64,000 nucleotides of DNA from Sphingomonas sp. Leaf230 (GCF_001421745.1 NZ_LMKW01000001.1:1065453-1129452), one strand, 5' to 3'. Positions 34,538 through 44,127 are shown, counted from the stretch's first letter. The notes: generated from the sequence alone by a model not told the origin. Numbers and translations: made by a program.

Positions 34538-37132
34538 ATGGCCTCCGTTCGCACGACGTGCGCGTATTGCGGTGTCGGCTGCGGTATCCTCGCGACCCCG
34601 ACCGGGGAGCGGTCCGTCACGATCAAGGGCGACCCTGACCACCCCGCCAATTCCGGCAAGCTCTGCTCGAAGGGTACGCATCTCGGCGAAACGATCGGAC
34701 TCGAAGGCCGCCTGCTGACCCCCATGATCGGCCAGCGTCGCGCATCCTGGGACAAGGCGCTCGACCTCGTCGCGAAACGCTTCCGCGACACGATCGCACA
34801 GCACGGCCCGAACAGCGTCGCGTTCTATGTCTCCGGACAACTGCTCACCGAGGACTATTACGTCGCCAACAAGCTGATGAAGGGCTTCATCGGCTCGGCC
34901 AACATCGACACCAATTCGCGGCTTTGCATGGCGAGCGCAGTCGCGGGCCACATGCGCGCGTTCGGCGAGGACATCGTGCCCGCGAGCTACGACGATCTCG
35001 ACGCCGCCGACCTGATCGTGCTGGTCGGGTCGAACACCGCCTGGTGCCATCCGATCGTCTATCAACGCATCCGCGCGCGCTGCGACGCCGGCGCCAAGCT
35101 CGTCGTGATCGACCCGCGCCGGACCGAGACCGCGGACGAGGCGGACCTTCATCTTGCAATCCGCCCCGGCACCGACGTCGCGCTGATGAACGGCCTGCTC
35201 GCGTGGTGTCGCGACGCGGGCGTGGTCGACTACGACTATCTCGCCGGGCATGTCGCGACGCCCGATGCGTTCTGGGACCAGTTCGACGAGGGCAGCGACC
35301 TGTGGTCGGTCGCGCGCATCTGCGATGTTCCGCCGCAGGATCTCAGGCGCTTCTTCGAACTGTTCGCCGCAACGCCGAAGACCGTGACGATGTTCAGCCA
35401 GGGTGTGAACCAGTCGCTGTCGGGCACCGATCAGGTCAACGCGATCACCAACCTGCACCTCGCCACCGGCCGCATCGGCAAGCAGGGTGCAGCCCCCTTC
35501 TCGATCACAGGCCAACCCAATGCGATGGGCGGGCGCGAGGTCGGCGGGCTCGCGTCGAGCCTCGCCGCGCACATGGATTTCGCGGCCGAGAACGTCGCCC
35601 GCGTCGGCCGGTTCTGGGCCGCGCCCAACATGGCGACCAAGCCGGGCCTGAAGGCGGTCGACCTGTTCCGCGAACTCGGCAACGGCCGGATCAAGGCGCT
35701 GTGGGTGATGGCGACCAACCCCGCGGTGTCGATGCCCGACGCCGGCCGCGTGCGCGAGGCGCTGGCGGCATGCCCATTCGTCGTCGTCTCCGACGTGATC
35801 GAGACGACCGACACATCGGTCCACGCGCACGTCCGCCTGCCCGCCGCGGCATGGGGGGAGAAGGACGGCACCGTCACCAATTCGGACCGCACGATCAGCC
35901 GCCAGCGCGCGTTCATGGCCGCGCCCGGCGACGCAAAACCGGATTGGTGGATCATCTCCGAAGTCGGGCGGCGGATGGGCTGGAAGACGGCATTCTCCTA
36001 CGACCGCCCCGCCGAGATCTGGCGCGAGCATTGCCGGCTGTCGTCCTATGAGAATAACGGCACGCGGCTGTTCGCGCTTCCCGGTCATACCGCCAAGGGC
36101 AATGCGGAATACGATGCGATGATGCCGTTCCGTTGGGGCGGCGCACCCTTCGCGGACGGCCGGTTCTCGACTCCCGATGGCCGTGCCCGCCTCGTGCCAG
36201 TGGCGCAAAAGCCGGTTGCCGCACCACTCGCCCGATGGCCGATGACACTCAATACCGGGCGCTACCGCGACCAGTGGCATACGATGACCCGTACCGGCCT
36301 GTCGCCCAAACTCGCGCGCCACCGCGAGGAGCCGCTGGTCGAGATTCACCCCCACGACGCGGTACGGCTGGGGATCGTGGATGGCGGCCTTGCGCGCGTA
36401 CTCACGCCGCAGGGCGACAGCCTCTTCCGCGCGAGCGTCGTCGCGACGCAGCGGATCGGCGAGCTGTTCGTACCGATCCACTGGACAGACCGCACCGCGA
36501 CCGGCGGCCGTGCCGGGCTGCTGCCTCGCCCGCTAGCCGACCCTGTCTCGGGTCAGCCGGGCTTCAAAACCACGCCCGTTCGGATCGAGCCCGTCGCGAC
36601 TGAATGGCGCGGCTTCGTCGTGGTCCGCGGCGAACTGACGACGCGCCCCGATTGCCTGTGGGCGACGCGCGTCGCGGTACCGGGTGGAACGGCGTGGGAC
36701 ATGGCGGGCAACGGCGACGCCGCCGCACTCGACGCGCTACTGCCCAAGGGCCAGCGGATCGAGGCGGTCGATGCGGCTCGGGGCTCCCGCCGGATCGCAA
36801 TATTGGAGGGCGGCAAGCTCGCCGCAGTGCTGTTCGTGACCCGGGACGGTGCACTTCCGCCCCGCGACTGGCTCGTCGCGCAACTGAGCGAGGCCATCGC
36901 CGCGCCCACCCTGCTCGCCGGCCGCGCGCCGGGCATGCAGGTCGACCGTGGCCCGATCGTCTGCGCGTGCTTCGACGTCGGGCTGAAGACCATCCTCGCC
37001 GCGATCGCCGACCAGCATCTCGCCGACGTTCCCGCGATCGGTGCGGCACTGAAAGCCGGCACCAATTGTGGATCCTGCCGCCCTGCCCTCGCCAAACTTC
37101 TCGTCACGCAAGGATCAGCAAATGTCGCATGA
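34538..37132 (+). CDS. nasC: Assimilatory nitrate reductase catalytic subunit
   Basis: The 864-residue molybdopterin enzyme reduces nitrate to nitrite. An N-terminal [4Fe-4S] motif is complete (C8, C11, C15, C43 in TCAYCGVGCG and GKLCSKG). The Mo-bisMGD core follows (NIDTNSRLCMASAVAGH, VLVGSNTAWCHP, GQPNAMGGREVGG), then the C-terminal dinucleotide-binding domain (NTGRYRDQWHTMTRTG). A BFD-like [2Fe-2S] tail (CACFDVGLKT, NCGSCRP) is present, which is common in NasC types that take electrons directly from a partner. The start ATG lies just after a REP palindrome. The end overlaps cobA by 11 bases. Confidence 0.93.
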   Translation: MASVRTTCAYCGVGCGILATPTGERSVTIKGDPDHPANSGKLCSKGTHLGETIGLEGRLLTPMIGQRRASWDKALDLVAKRFRDTIAQHGPNSVAFYVSGQLLTEDYYVANKLMKGFIGSANIDTNSRLCMASAVAGHMRAFGEDIVPASYDDLDAADLIVLVGSNTAWCHPIVYQRIRARCDAGAKLVVIDPRRTETADEADLHLAIRPGTDVALMNGLLAWCRDAGVVDYDYLAGHVATPDAFWDQFDEGSDLWSVARICDVPPQDLRRFFELFAATPKTVTMFSQGVNQSLSGTDQVNAITNLHLATGRIGKQGAAPFSITGQPNAMGGREVGGLASSLAAHMDFAAENVARVGRFWAAPNMATKPGLKAVDLFRELGNGRIKALWVMATNPAVSMPDAGRVREALAACPFVVVSDVIETTDTSVHAHVRLPAAAWGEKDGTVTNSDRTISRQRAFMAAPGDAKPDWWIISEVGRRMGWKTAFSYDRPAEIWREHCRLSSYENNGTRLFALPGHTAKGNAEYDAMMPFRWGGAPFADGRFSTPDGRARLVPVAQKPVAAPLARWPMTLNTGRYRDQWHTMTRTGLSPKLARHREEPLVEIHPHDAVRLGIVDGGLARVLTPQGDSLFRASVVATQRIGELFVPIHWTDRTATGGRAGLLPRPLADPVSGQPGFKTTPVRIEPVATEWRGFVVVRGELTTRPDCLWATRVAVPGGTAWDMAGNGDAAALDALLPKGQRIEAVDAARGSRRIAILEGGKLAAVLFVTRDGALPPRDWLVAQLSEAIAAPTLLAGRAPGMQVDRGPIVCACFDVGLKTILAAIADQHLADVPAIGAALKAGTNCGSCRPALAKLLVTQGSANVA

Positions 37133-37940
37133 TTTCACGCCCGGTTCGGTCTGGCTGGTCGGTGCCGGCCCCGGCGATCCCGACCTTCTCACGCGGAAAG
37201 CCGAGCGGCTGATCGCGGCGGCCGACGTCGTGTTCTACGACGCGCTGGTCGGCCCGGGCGTCCTTGCGCTCATCCCCGCCCGCACCGAAGTCGTGAGTGT
37301 CGGCAAGCGATCGGGGCGACATTCGAAGGATCAGGTCTCGATCAACGTCTTGCTCGCCAGGGCAGCGCGCGCGGGCAAGCGCGTCGTCCGGCTCAAGGGC
37401 GGAGATCCGTCGATCTTCGGCCGCTCGACCGAAGAGCTCGACCACCTCGCCGCCAACGGCATCACGGTGCGGATCTGCCCCGGCATCACCGCCGCCAGCG
37501 CCGCTGCGGCGTCGGGTGGCGCCTCGCTGACGCTGCGCGGCCTCGCACGAAAGCTGACGTTCGTCACGGCACACGCCCGCGCCGGCGAAGCGCTCGATCT
37601 TGACTGGACCGCGCTCGCCGCGTCCGATGCCACGCTCGCAATCTACATGGGCCGCGCCGCCGCCGCCGAAGTCTCGCGCAACCTGATCGCCGCCGGTCGC
37701 GCGCCCGACACGCCGGTGATGGTCGCGGTCAACGTTTCGCTTCCGACCGAACGCATCATTCGAGGTCGATTGTCTGCGCTCGCCTTCCTGGTCGAAACGA
37801 TAAGCGATTGCGATCCATCTCTGCTGCTGATCGGCGAAGCCGTCGCTGCGGCACCCAACGAAGGCACGGGGTATTCCGGATTGCTATCGACAGTGGCAGC
37901 TCGTGTGAATCAGATGTTGCCCGAGGGCAGTTTGCACTGA
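37122..37940 (+). CDS. cobA: Uroporphyrinogen-III C-methyltransferase (SUMT)
   Basis: The 272-residue enzyme makes precorrin-2, the precursor of the siroheme needed by NirB. Signature blocks are VWLVGAGPGDPDLLTRKA at the N-terminus, VRLKGGDPSIFGR, and IYMGRAAA. There is no CysG-type dehydrogenase/ferrochelatase fusion, so those steps must be encoded elsewhere. It overlaps the end of nasC and closes the nitrate operon. Confidence 0.92.
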   Translation: MSHDFTPGSVWLVGAGPGDPDLLTRKAERLIAAADVVFYDALVGPGVLALIPARTEVVSVGKRSGRHSKDQVSINVLLARAARAGKRVVRLKGGDPSIFGRSTEELDHLAANGITVRICPGITAASAAAASGGASLTLRGLARKLTFVTAHARAGEALDLDWTALAASDATLAIYMGRAAAAEVSRNLIAAGRAPDTPVMVAVNVSLPTERIIRGRLSALAFLVETISDCDPSLLLIGEAVAAAPNEGTGYSGLLSTVAARVNQMLPEGSLH

Positions 37941-38178
37941 GAACTGACGATCTCTCTTGGCGACTGGGACTTCCGGAATTGGGGGATCTACCACGAGCCG
38001 GCGTAGTACTCTGCTGCCTGCTCGGCAGGTGGTTGGGGTATGCGCTCCCGGTGGGTTGGGTAGCACTGACCCATAACCGGTCATTCCCGGCCTGCCTGCG
38101 ACTGCTCTACTCCGGCCGTTCGTTCATATAGGCGGAGAAGCGGTTACAGATGCCCCCCCTGTAAGCAGCAACGTCATT
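37941..38178. other. Intergenic region between convergent cobA and TonB receptor genes
   Basis: Nothing coding is recognised. It holds copy B of the 60-bp dispersed repeat and, at 38137-38165, a short hairpin (TTACAG and CTGTAA) that could act at the end of the receptor transcript. Confidence 0.5.
38068..38127 (+). repeat. Dispersed 60-bp repeat, copy B
   Basis: It begins with GACCCATAACCGGTCATTC and ends with TTCGTTCAT at offset 52-60, in the same register as copy C (58075). The middle is diverged. Confidence 0.6.
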
Positions 38179-40557
38179 TCAAAGCCCAATCGCTAACCGC
38201 AGCGTAATCGTCCGCGGACGCACGGGCACGGTCTGCATCGTGCTGCCGAGAGTAAAAGGGTTGCCGAAGCCGAAGCTGTTGCCACGGCTGTCGAGCAGAT
38301 TGGTGACGTCGACCGACCAGCGCCGTCCGCTGATATCGATCGAGCTACCGGCATCGATCGTCGCATAGCGGCCTGCCGGACGGTCCAGCAACGGATCGAA
38401 GCTCAGTCGGGTCCGACCAATATAACGAGCGGCCGCATAGACTTGAGCAGGCAGCCCGCGCACGTCAAAGTTTCGCGAGGCAGCGAGCCTCGCAGATATA
38501 TCAGGTACTACGGGCAGCCGGCGATCATCGTCATCGACCGTTGCAACCGACGAGGTTGAGGTCAGGCGCGCGCGCTGAAGCGTCATGCTAAAGTCGATTG
38601 CGACCGGCGCTAGGTCCAGCCGGCCCCCTAGTTCGAGCCCGTAATTGTTCGCGTTACCCGCATCGACCGTCCCGAGCAGGCCGTCCGCGCCGACGGTATC
38701 GCTGCGCAAATGCTCCCAGACCGAGCCGAAGACTGCTCCGTGTAGCGCAACAAGATCTCCGCCCACGCGGATCCGCCACCCCAATTCGAGGCTCTGTAAC
38801 TCGTCGCCGGGGATGCGGCGATCGGCGATCGGCGCGGTGCGACTGACACCGGCTGGGCGAACAGCACTCGCATAGCGCAGCCACACGAGACCAAGATCGT
38901 CACGGTGCCAGCTGAGTGTCGCGCTAGGGGTGACGCCGACCCGCGCGGCGCGTTCGCGGTCGGGGTCGACCTGTTCGAGATGGCTAATGGTCGAAAACGC
39001 CCGCAGTCCGAGCTTCAAATCGAGCGTCTGCGTCACTTGCTGCGTGCCCTCGGCGAACAGGGCGGCGTCGATGACATCCTCTTCGTCGCGCCGCGCGGTC
39101 ACCGCAGGGGATCCGCCGGTGGAGAAGTACCGGCCGTCTAGCCGACTGGTCGAATGCAGGATCGTCGCACCGACGATCCACGGATGGCGCGCGGTCGGGT
39201 CGCTGACGCGGATCTCCTGCGACAGGAGTTGTGCCGAGCGATCCTCGATATAGGCCAGCGGCGCCGTCGGGCCGAGCAAGGACGCCAACACGCTGGCATC
39301 ATAGGTGCTGCCGAATTCTTGGTCGACGAATGCAGTCGTCGCCTGCGCGTCGAGCTTGCCGATCAGCCCCTGGAGGGTGAGCGTTGCCGCAGTGAAGTCA
39401 TTGTCCTGCGGCTCTGCAATGCGGGTCGCACGCGACAGGCCATCGGTCGCATATTGGCTGTCGCGCGCATCGATCCGCTGCGCGACACCGTCGAGCGTCG
39501 CATGCCAGTCGCCGAACGACCATCGCAAAGCGGCGCGGCCGCCGATCCGGCGTGTCCGATTGACGTCTCGGCGGTTGCGTCCGGTGTCGTCGATCCAGCC
39601 GGGCATCGTCTCGCTCCAGCCCGACGCGCGCAACGCCAGCGTGCCGGGCAGGATCGGCACATTGACGATGCTCTCGACCGCACCGCCGAGCGAACCGTTG
39701 GCGACGCCCGTTCCCTCGATCGCTGCGCTACCGGTGAAGCGATCGAGATCGGGCGCGACCGTGACGATGCGGACGACGCCGCCCAGCGCACCGGTGCCGT
39801 AGAGCGTGCCTTGCGGGCCACGCAGCACTTCGACGCGGTCAACGTCGACTAACCGCAGATCGGGATCGGGCGCGGCATAGCCGATCCGCGCGTCGTCGAG
39901 ATACAGGCTGACCAGTGACTGACTGGTCCCGTTGAACGCGCTGTCGGCGACGCCACGCAGGAAGATGCGGTCGCGACCGGGCCCCAGATTAGTCGAGAAC
40001 GCGCTGTCAGCGCTTGCCATCAAGTCGACCAGTCCCCGGCGCCCGGCGAGACGGCCGAGCACCTGCCCGCCCGCGATGCTGATCGAGGCGGGTAGATCGG
40101 AGAGGCGTTCGTCTCGCTTGCTGGCGGTGACGATGATGTCGCCGCTGGCGAGGTCGGGCGGCGTTACGCGGCGGCGGGGCGAACGCGAGATTTTTTGCGG
40201 AACCGCCTCGACCCGCCATGTGCTTGCGTCGACCCTGACGGCACGCAGCCCGCTGCCGGCCAGCATCCGCCGCAACGCATCGCCGACATCGCGCGCCCGA
40301 TCGATCCGCCGGACGCGCAGATCGGGAAGCGATCCCGCCATGCCGATCGAAATGCCGCTCTGCCGCGCGAGCGCATCCAGCGCCGATCGCAACGTACCGG
40401 CCGGGATCGTCAGCCCCGGGCGTGCCTGCTCAGCGTGGGCCTGCTCAGCATGGGGCGCCTCAGCGTGAAGCGGCGGCGTCCAGATGCACCACGCCGCCGA
40501 CGCGACGAGCGCGTATCGGCAGGACTGCGCGAAGCTGATCGACGAGCCGCGATCCAT
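38179..40557 (-). CDS. FecA-type TonB-dependent receptor with STN signalling domain
   Basis: The roughly 792-residue outer-membrane receptor has a signal peptide ending near PPLHAEA, a secretin/TonB short N-terminal (STN) domain (PGLTIPAGTLRSALDALARQ and a region ending near residue 118), a plug (ASKRDERLSDLPASISI; RIFLRGVADSAFNG) and a barrel with TonB-receptor motifs (VEVLRGPQGTLYGTGALGGVV). The STN domain plus the upstream FecR and FecI genes indicate cell-surface signalling to the sigma factor. The ATG at 40557 lies about 98 bases inside the end of the fecR gene; GTG and TTG codons just before it are also in frame. The ligand is probably an iron complex but is not defined. Confidence 0.9.
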   Translation of the reverse strand: MDRGSSISFAQSCRYALVASAAWCIWTPPLHAEAPHAEQAHAEQARPGLTIPAGTLRSALDALARQSGISIGMAGSLPDLRVRRIDRARDVGDALRRMLAGSGLRAVRVDASTWRVEAVPQKISRSPRRRVTPPDLASGDIIVTASKRDERLSDLPASISIAGGQVLGRLAGRRGLVDLMASADSAFSTNLGPGRDRIFLRGVADSAFNGTSQSLVSLYLDDARIGYAAPDPDLRLVDVDRVEVLRGPQGTLYGTGALGGVVRIVTVAPDLDRFTGSAAIEGTGVANGSLGGAVESIVNVPILPGTLALRASGWSETMPGWIDDTGRNRRDVNRTRRIGGRAALRWSFGDWHATLDGVAQRIDARDSQYATDGLSRATRIAEPQDNDFTAATLTLQGLIGKLDAQATTAFVDQEFGSTYDASVLASLLGPTAPLAYIEDRSAQLLSQEIRVSDPTARHPWIVGATILHSTSRLDGRYFSTGGSPAVTARRDEEDVIDAALFAEGTQQVTQTLDLKLGLRAFSTISHLEQVDPDRERAARVGVTPSATLSWHRDDLGLVWLRYASAVRPAGVSRTAPIADRRIPGDELQSLELGWRIRVGGDLVALHGAVFGSVWEHLRSDTVGADGLLGTVDAGNANNYGLELGGRLDLAPVAIDFSMTLQRARLTSTSSVATVDDDDRRLPVVPDISARLAASRNFDVRGLPAQVYAAARYIGRTRLSFDPLLDRPAGRYATIDAGSSIDISGRRWSVDVTNLLDSRGNSFGFGNPFTLGSTMQTVPVRPRTITLRLAIGL

Positions 40558-41428
40558 CACCAATCGTCAATACCCCGGAAAAACGCAGGTTCGCCGCGGA
40601 CGGATCGACCATCAGCGGGGCGTCGGCATACCGCGATATGTCGGCGGCAACCAGCGCCAGCGGAGCGCCATCGTAATCGAGCCGTCCATCGGCCCAGTCC
40701 GAGACGCGGGCAGGATCGACGGTGCGGCGCTCGGCGATCTGCTTCGACGGCGTGATGTCCAGGTTTTGCCCGGCGTGCAGCATTGTCGTGTCCGCCGCCG
40801 ACCCACCGATCGGCGTGACGTCCACCGCACCCTCCGCGACCGTGACCGCGACGCGCCCGCGCGCGTTAACGACGTCGAACCGCGTGCCGATATCGCGTAT
40901 TTCATAGCCGCCGGCGCGCACCATCAGCAGGCGCGAGGGGTCATGGCGCACCGCGAAACTCGCCGCACCGTCCGCAATCTCGATCACCGGGCTCGTCCCG
41001 CCGCTGACCGACACGCGAGACCCGCGGTCGACCTGCATGCGGCTGCCATCGGCGAGCGTGACCGCGCGCGTTTCGCCGCGACCGGTCGTGTAGAGCTGTG
41101 CCGCCGTATCGGCCGAGGGGACGGCCATCAGCACCGCAAGCCCTGCCGCCAGCGCACCACCAGTGCCGAGCGCAGCCCAGCGCCAGCGCGGCGATCGTGC
41201 CGGCGTCGGCGTCTCGGCGACCATGTCGTCGTTCGCGGGCATCGCGGCTGCGATCGCGGCTGCGGCCTCGCCGATCTCGGCGTCCAGCACAGCGATGCTG
41301 TCATAGGCGCGGCGATGCGACGGGTCGGCATCGAGCCAGGCACCGAACGCCTCCCAGTCCATCTCCGGCGAATCGAGCCGGGCGTGCCAGGAGGCCGCGT
41401 CGTCGATCGCCGTGCGTATGTCCGTCAT
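40460..41428 (-). CDS. FecR-family anti-sigma/signal transducer
   Basis: The 322-residue inner-membrane protein has a cytosolic N-terminal DUF4880-like region (AASWHARLDSPEMDWEAFGAWLDADPSHRRAYD), one membrane helix at about residues 85 to 105, and a periplasmic FecR domain (TTGRGETRAVTLADGSRMQVD). It transmits the signal from the TonB receptor STN domain to the ECF sigma factor. AAGGAGG lies five bases before the ATG at 41428. Its C-terminus overlaps the receptor gene by about 98 bases. Confidence 0.9.
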   Translation of the reverse strand: MTDIRTAIDDAASWHARLDSPEMDWEAFGAWLDADPSHRRAYDSIAVLDAEIGEAAAAIAAAMPANDDMVAETPTPARSPRWRWAALGTGGALAAGLAVLMAVPSADTAAQLYTTGRGETRAVTLADGSRMQVDRGSRVSVSGGTSPVIEIADGAASFAVRHDPSRLLMVRAGGYEIRDIGTRFDVVNARGRVAVTVAEGAVDVTPIGGSAADTTMLHAGQNLDITPSKQIAERRTVDPARVSDWADGRLDYDGAPLALVAADISRYADAPLMVDPSAANLRFSGVLTIGDGSRLVDQLRAVLPIRARRVGGVVHLDAAASR

Positions 41429-41497
41429 GCCGCCCTCCTTTCCCCACCCGAATGATAGACGCCGCCGCATGTATCGGACCGCAGTTGCTTGTCTCGA

Positions 41498-42064
41498 TCA
41501 ATCATCGAGCGCCTTTCTGAGGTGCCGGAGCGCGACCGCGACGTGTTTTTCGACCGCGCTGCGGGATATGCCCAGTTCGGCGGCGATCTCGGCATGCGAT
41601 GCGCCGTCGATGCGGTGCCGTCGGAACACGCGCATTGCGCCTTCGGGTGGCCCCGACAGAGCAGCGACGAGCCGGTCGAGCCGCTCGCGCCCCATCGCCG
41701 CGTCGAAGGCGGACGGCGCATCGTCGATCGCCTCCGCGCCCATGACCGACGTCGTGACTTCGACATAGCCCGCGTCGCGCCGCTGCCGTCGCACGCCGGC
41801 CCGTACCCGGTCGAGCACGATGTTCATGCCGACGCGGTGCAGATAGGCGAGCGGGTTCGCGATCGGGCCCGTTATGGGCTCGGCCACGTGCAGCCATATT
41901 TCCTGCACCACGTCTTCGGCCTCCGCGACGCTTCCCGTTCGCCCGGTGAAGAACCGGACGAGTTGCGGGCGGTTGGCCGCGAGCACCGCGGACAGGCCGG
42001 CGGGCGGGATCGGGTCGGCGTCGGCTACGACAGGGCTCCGCGGTTCAGGCGCCGAACCTGGCAT
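41498..42064 (-). CDS. FecI-type ECF sigma factor
   Basis: The 188-residue protein has sigma-70 regions 2 (LVRFFTGRTGSVAEAEDVVQEIWL) and 4 (HRIDGASHAEIAAELGISRSAVEKHV), matching FecI-like ECF factors. Together with the FecR and receptor genes it forms a complete surface-signalling unit. It probably directs transcription of the receptor. A gap of 69 bases separates it from fecR. Confidence 0.9.
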   Translation of the reverse strand: MPGSAPEPRSPVVADADPIPPAGLSAVLAANRPQLVRFFTGRTGSVAEAEDVVQEIWLHVAEPITGPIANPLAYLHRVGMNIVLDRVRAGVRRQRRDAGYVEVTTSVMGAEAIDDAPSAFDAAMGRERLDRLVAALSGPPEGAMRVFRRHRIDGASHAEIAAELGISRSAVEKHVAVALRHLRKALDD

Positions 42065-42069
42065 TCACC

Positions 42070-42318
42070 TTGGCGAGCAATCGCTGCACGTCACCCTGGC
42101 GCCCGGAATCGGCAATTTCGTGGCATACTGCCCTCGTCCCAACAGGAAGTCGCGTCCGAAATATTGGAAACGATGTCACGCCGCCCGCCGATCGGACGGA
42201 CCGGCGGGTCATTGCGCTGCCGGACGACGCGCGGCTGCCCGGTGAGCCGGCGGATATCGTGGTGTCCACCGCGCGCGCAAAGGACTGGCTGATGCAGCGC
42301 GCCGATCGCAGTAATTGA
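42070..42318 (+). CDS. Possible small hypothetical ORF
   Basis: An open frame on the plus strand is divergent from the ECF sigma gene. The 3' half (RRVIALPDDARLPGEPADI) has coding-type codon use, whereas the 5' half does not look like protein, so only part may be real or it may be a remnant. No family is recognised. The region 42065-42369 otherwise shows nothing. Confidence 0.25.
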   Translation: MASNRCTSPWRPESAISWHTALVPTGSRVRNIGNDVTPPADRTDRRVIALPDDARLPGEPADIVVSTARAKDWLMQRADRSN

Positions 42319-42369
42319 CCCGAACCGCACCTGATCCTTGCAAGTCGCTGACGGCCGATCGCCAGCGTT

Positions 42370-42870
42370 TCAGGCCAGCAGGAGCAGAAGCGGCAACACT
42401 GCTCCCGCCACGAGAACGATCACCGACGTCCGGCGCATCGTCCGATTGGTGAGCGCGATGACGATGCCGAGGATCGCCGACGCCAGCAGCCCGATCGACA
42501 TCAGTACGACGAAGATCTTCAGGGGCAGCGGCGAGATGCGTGCGAACGGTCGATCCTCCCCGCGCCTTGCAGGGCCGGACAGCGATCCCGACGACATCTC
42601 GGTGGAAGGTCCCGACGCCGCCCCGGCGCGCGGTGCCGACGGCGTTAGACTGAGAGGCCCGCCGCGGTTCTCGCGCGGCAGCGACTGGTCCTTGTGCACG
42701 CTAGCCATCCAGACGATCCAGCCGGGCGGCGTGCCGCCATAGCCCTTCGCCTCCTGCAGGCGGAATGTCTGGAGCGCACCGCTCAGCGCGAACAATAAGG
42801 TCGCGGGCGCGAAGAACATGCCCAAATAGAAATGATACTGGCGGATACGGCGCATCGTCTGGGCTTTCAT
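42370..42870 (-). CDS. PepSY-associated membrane protein
   Basis: The 166-residue protein has two to three membrane segments: one at about residues 12 to 33 (YHFYLGMFFAPATLLFALSGALQTF), and two near the C-terminus, with a proline/serine-rich periplasmic loop between. This is the small PepSY_TM type often found near TonB receptor genes in sphingomonads, possibly involved in periplasmic reduction or iron release. GGAG lies six bases before the ATG. Confidence 0.7.
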   Translation of the reverse strand: MKAQTMRRIRQYHFYLGMFFAPATLLFALSGALQTFRLQEAKGYGGTPPGWIVWMASVHKDQSLPRENRGGPLSLTPSAPRAGAASGPSTEMSSGSLSGPARRGEDRPFARISPLPLKIFVVLMSIGLLASAILGIVIALTNRTMRRTSVIVLVAGAVLPLLLLLA

Positions 42871-42910
42871 CGCGGACTCCGGTGGCTGGCCTTGGCATAG
42901 GGCATGACGC

Positions 42911-43603
42911 TCATACCGCAGTGCCGACGAGATGCCCGATCCCGGCGGTCGCCGCCATCGCTGCCGCACCCCAGAGCAGCACGCGGACCGCAGGGCGGAA
43001 CGGGCGGGCGCCCCCTGCCCTCGCGCCCACCACGCCGAGGATCGCGAGACAGACCAGCGTCGCGCCGATCACCACGACCAGCCGGTGCGGCGCCGGGGCG
43101 AGGGCCGCGACCGCGAGCGGCACGACCGCGCCGGTGACGAAGCTGATCGCCGAGGCGAACGCCGCCTGGACCGGGCGCGCCATGACGATTTCGGAGATGC
43201 CGAGCTCGTCACGCGCGTGGGCGCCGATCGCGTCATGCGCCATCAACTGCTCCGCGACCTGATGCGCGAGCGTCGGATCAAGCCCACGCGCTACATAGAT
43301 CTGCGCCAGTTCGTCATGCTCGTGCGCCCAGTCGCTGGCGAGTTCGGCATGTTCGCGCGCAAGGTCGGCGGCTTCGCTATCCGCCTGCGAACTGACCGAG
43401 ACATATTCGCCCGCCGCCATCGACATCGCGCCCGCAACCATCGCTGCCGACCCCGCGACAAGCACCGCGCCGGTGGTCGCACCCGACGCGGCGACGCCCG
43501 CAATCAGGCTTGCGGTCGAGACGATCCCGTCGTTCGCGCCGAGCACCGCCGCGCGCAACCAGCCGGTCCGCGAGACGAGATGGCGTTCGCTATGGACGTT
43601 CAT
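42911..43603 (-). CDS. VIT1/CCC1-family metal transporter
   Basis: The 230-residue membrane protein has the VIT family start (HLVSRTGWLRAAVLGANDGIVS), the MSMAAGEYVSVSSQ motif with its metal-contacting residues, and an intervening cytosolic helical region rich in His, Asp and Glu. Family members move Fe2+ or Mn2+ out of the cytosol. It overlaps the lipoprotein gene upstream by four bases. Confidence 0.88.
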   Translation of the reverse strand: MNVHSERHLVSRTGWLRAAVLGANDGIVSTASLIAGVAASGATTGAVLVAGSAAMVAGAMSMAAGEYVSVSSQADSEAADLAREHAELASDWAHEHDELAQIYVARGLDPTLAHQVAEQLMAHDAIGAHARDELGISEIVMARPVQAAFASAISFVTGAVVPLAVAALAPAPHRLVVVIGATLVCLAILGVVGARAGGARPFRPAVRVLLWGAAAMAATAGIGHLVGTAV

Positions 43604-44127
43604 GGCAACTTCCTAATGGTTTCCTCTAGTGTCGCGACGGTAACGCCCAACTTGCGGACGATGAGATGGTTCTGCGCCACCTGCCCATCGGACGACAGCC
43701 TCAGCCACTGATCGACGCACATGCCGCCCTTCATCGAAAATCCGAGGTGCAGCCGATTGCCCTCGACCTCCCCAGTCACCGGGCCGGAGGCGTCGGTCAG
43801 CGTACCCTTATAACGGCCGTTGCCGAGCGGCCGGATCCGCCACTGCCGATCGCGTGCGGGCTTACCCTGCTGTTCGATGTGCTGGTCGAGCAGCAGGATC
43901 CCGTCGGCGCCGACACGACCGATGCTGATCACGTGCGTCGTGACCGGCGCGTGCAGCACGATCTTGAGCGTGCCGACGCCATCGAGGCGGCCTGCGAAAA
44001 AACGCTCTGCGACGAAGCGCGGCGCGGCACCGGAGGTGTTGGCTACGGGTGGAGCGCCCGCACAGGCCGAGACGAGCACGGCGAACGCTATCGCGACGGC
44101 TGGCCTCGAGGTCAAGAACGGCATCAT
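43600..44127 (-). CDS. DUF3833-like lipoprotein
   Basis: The roughly 175-residue product begins with a lipoprotein signal (AIAFAVLVSACAGAP, with the lipobox Cys) followed by a DUF3833-type domain (FFAGRLDGVGTLKIVL, RQWRIRPLGNGRYKGTLTD). Starts at 44127 and 44124 are possible; the longer frame to 44202 adds sequence without a signal. It is the first gene of the minus-strand unit with the VIT transporter, just downstream of a Fur-box-like site. Its function is unknown. Confidence 0.75.
   Translation of the reverse strand: MMPFLTSRPAVAIAFAVLVSACAGAPPVANTSGAAPRFVAERFFAGRLDGVGTLKIVLHAPVTTHVISIGRVGADGILLLDQHIEQQGKPARDRQWRIRPLGNGRYKGTLTDASGPVTGEVEGNRLHLGFSMKGGMCVDQWLRLSSDGQVAQNHLIVRKLGVTVATLEETIRKLP

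Noticed and set aside
38137..38165. Hairpin TTACAG/CTGTAA as a terminator for the TonB receptor gene
   Set aside because: The stem is only six bases and there is no T-run on the receptor strand, so it is noted only within the intergenic entry.
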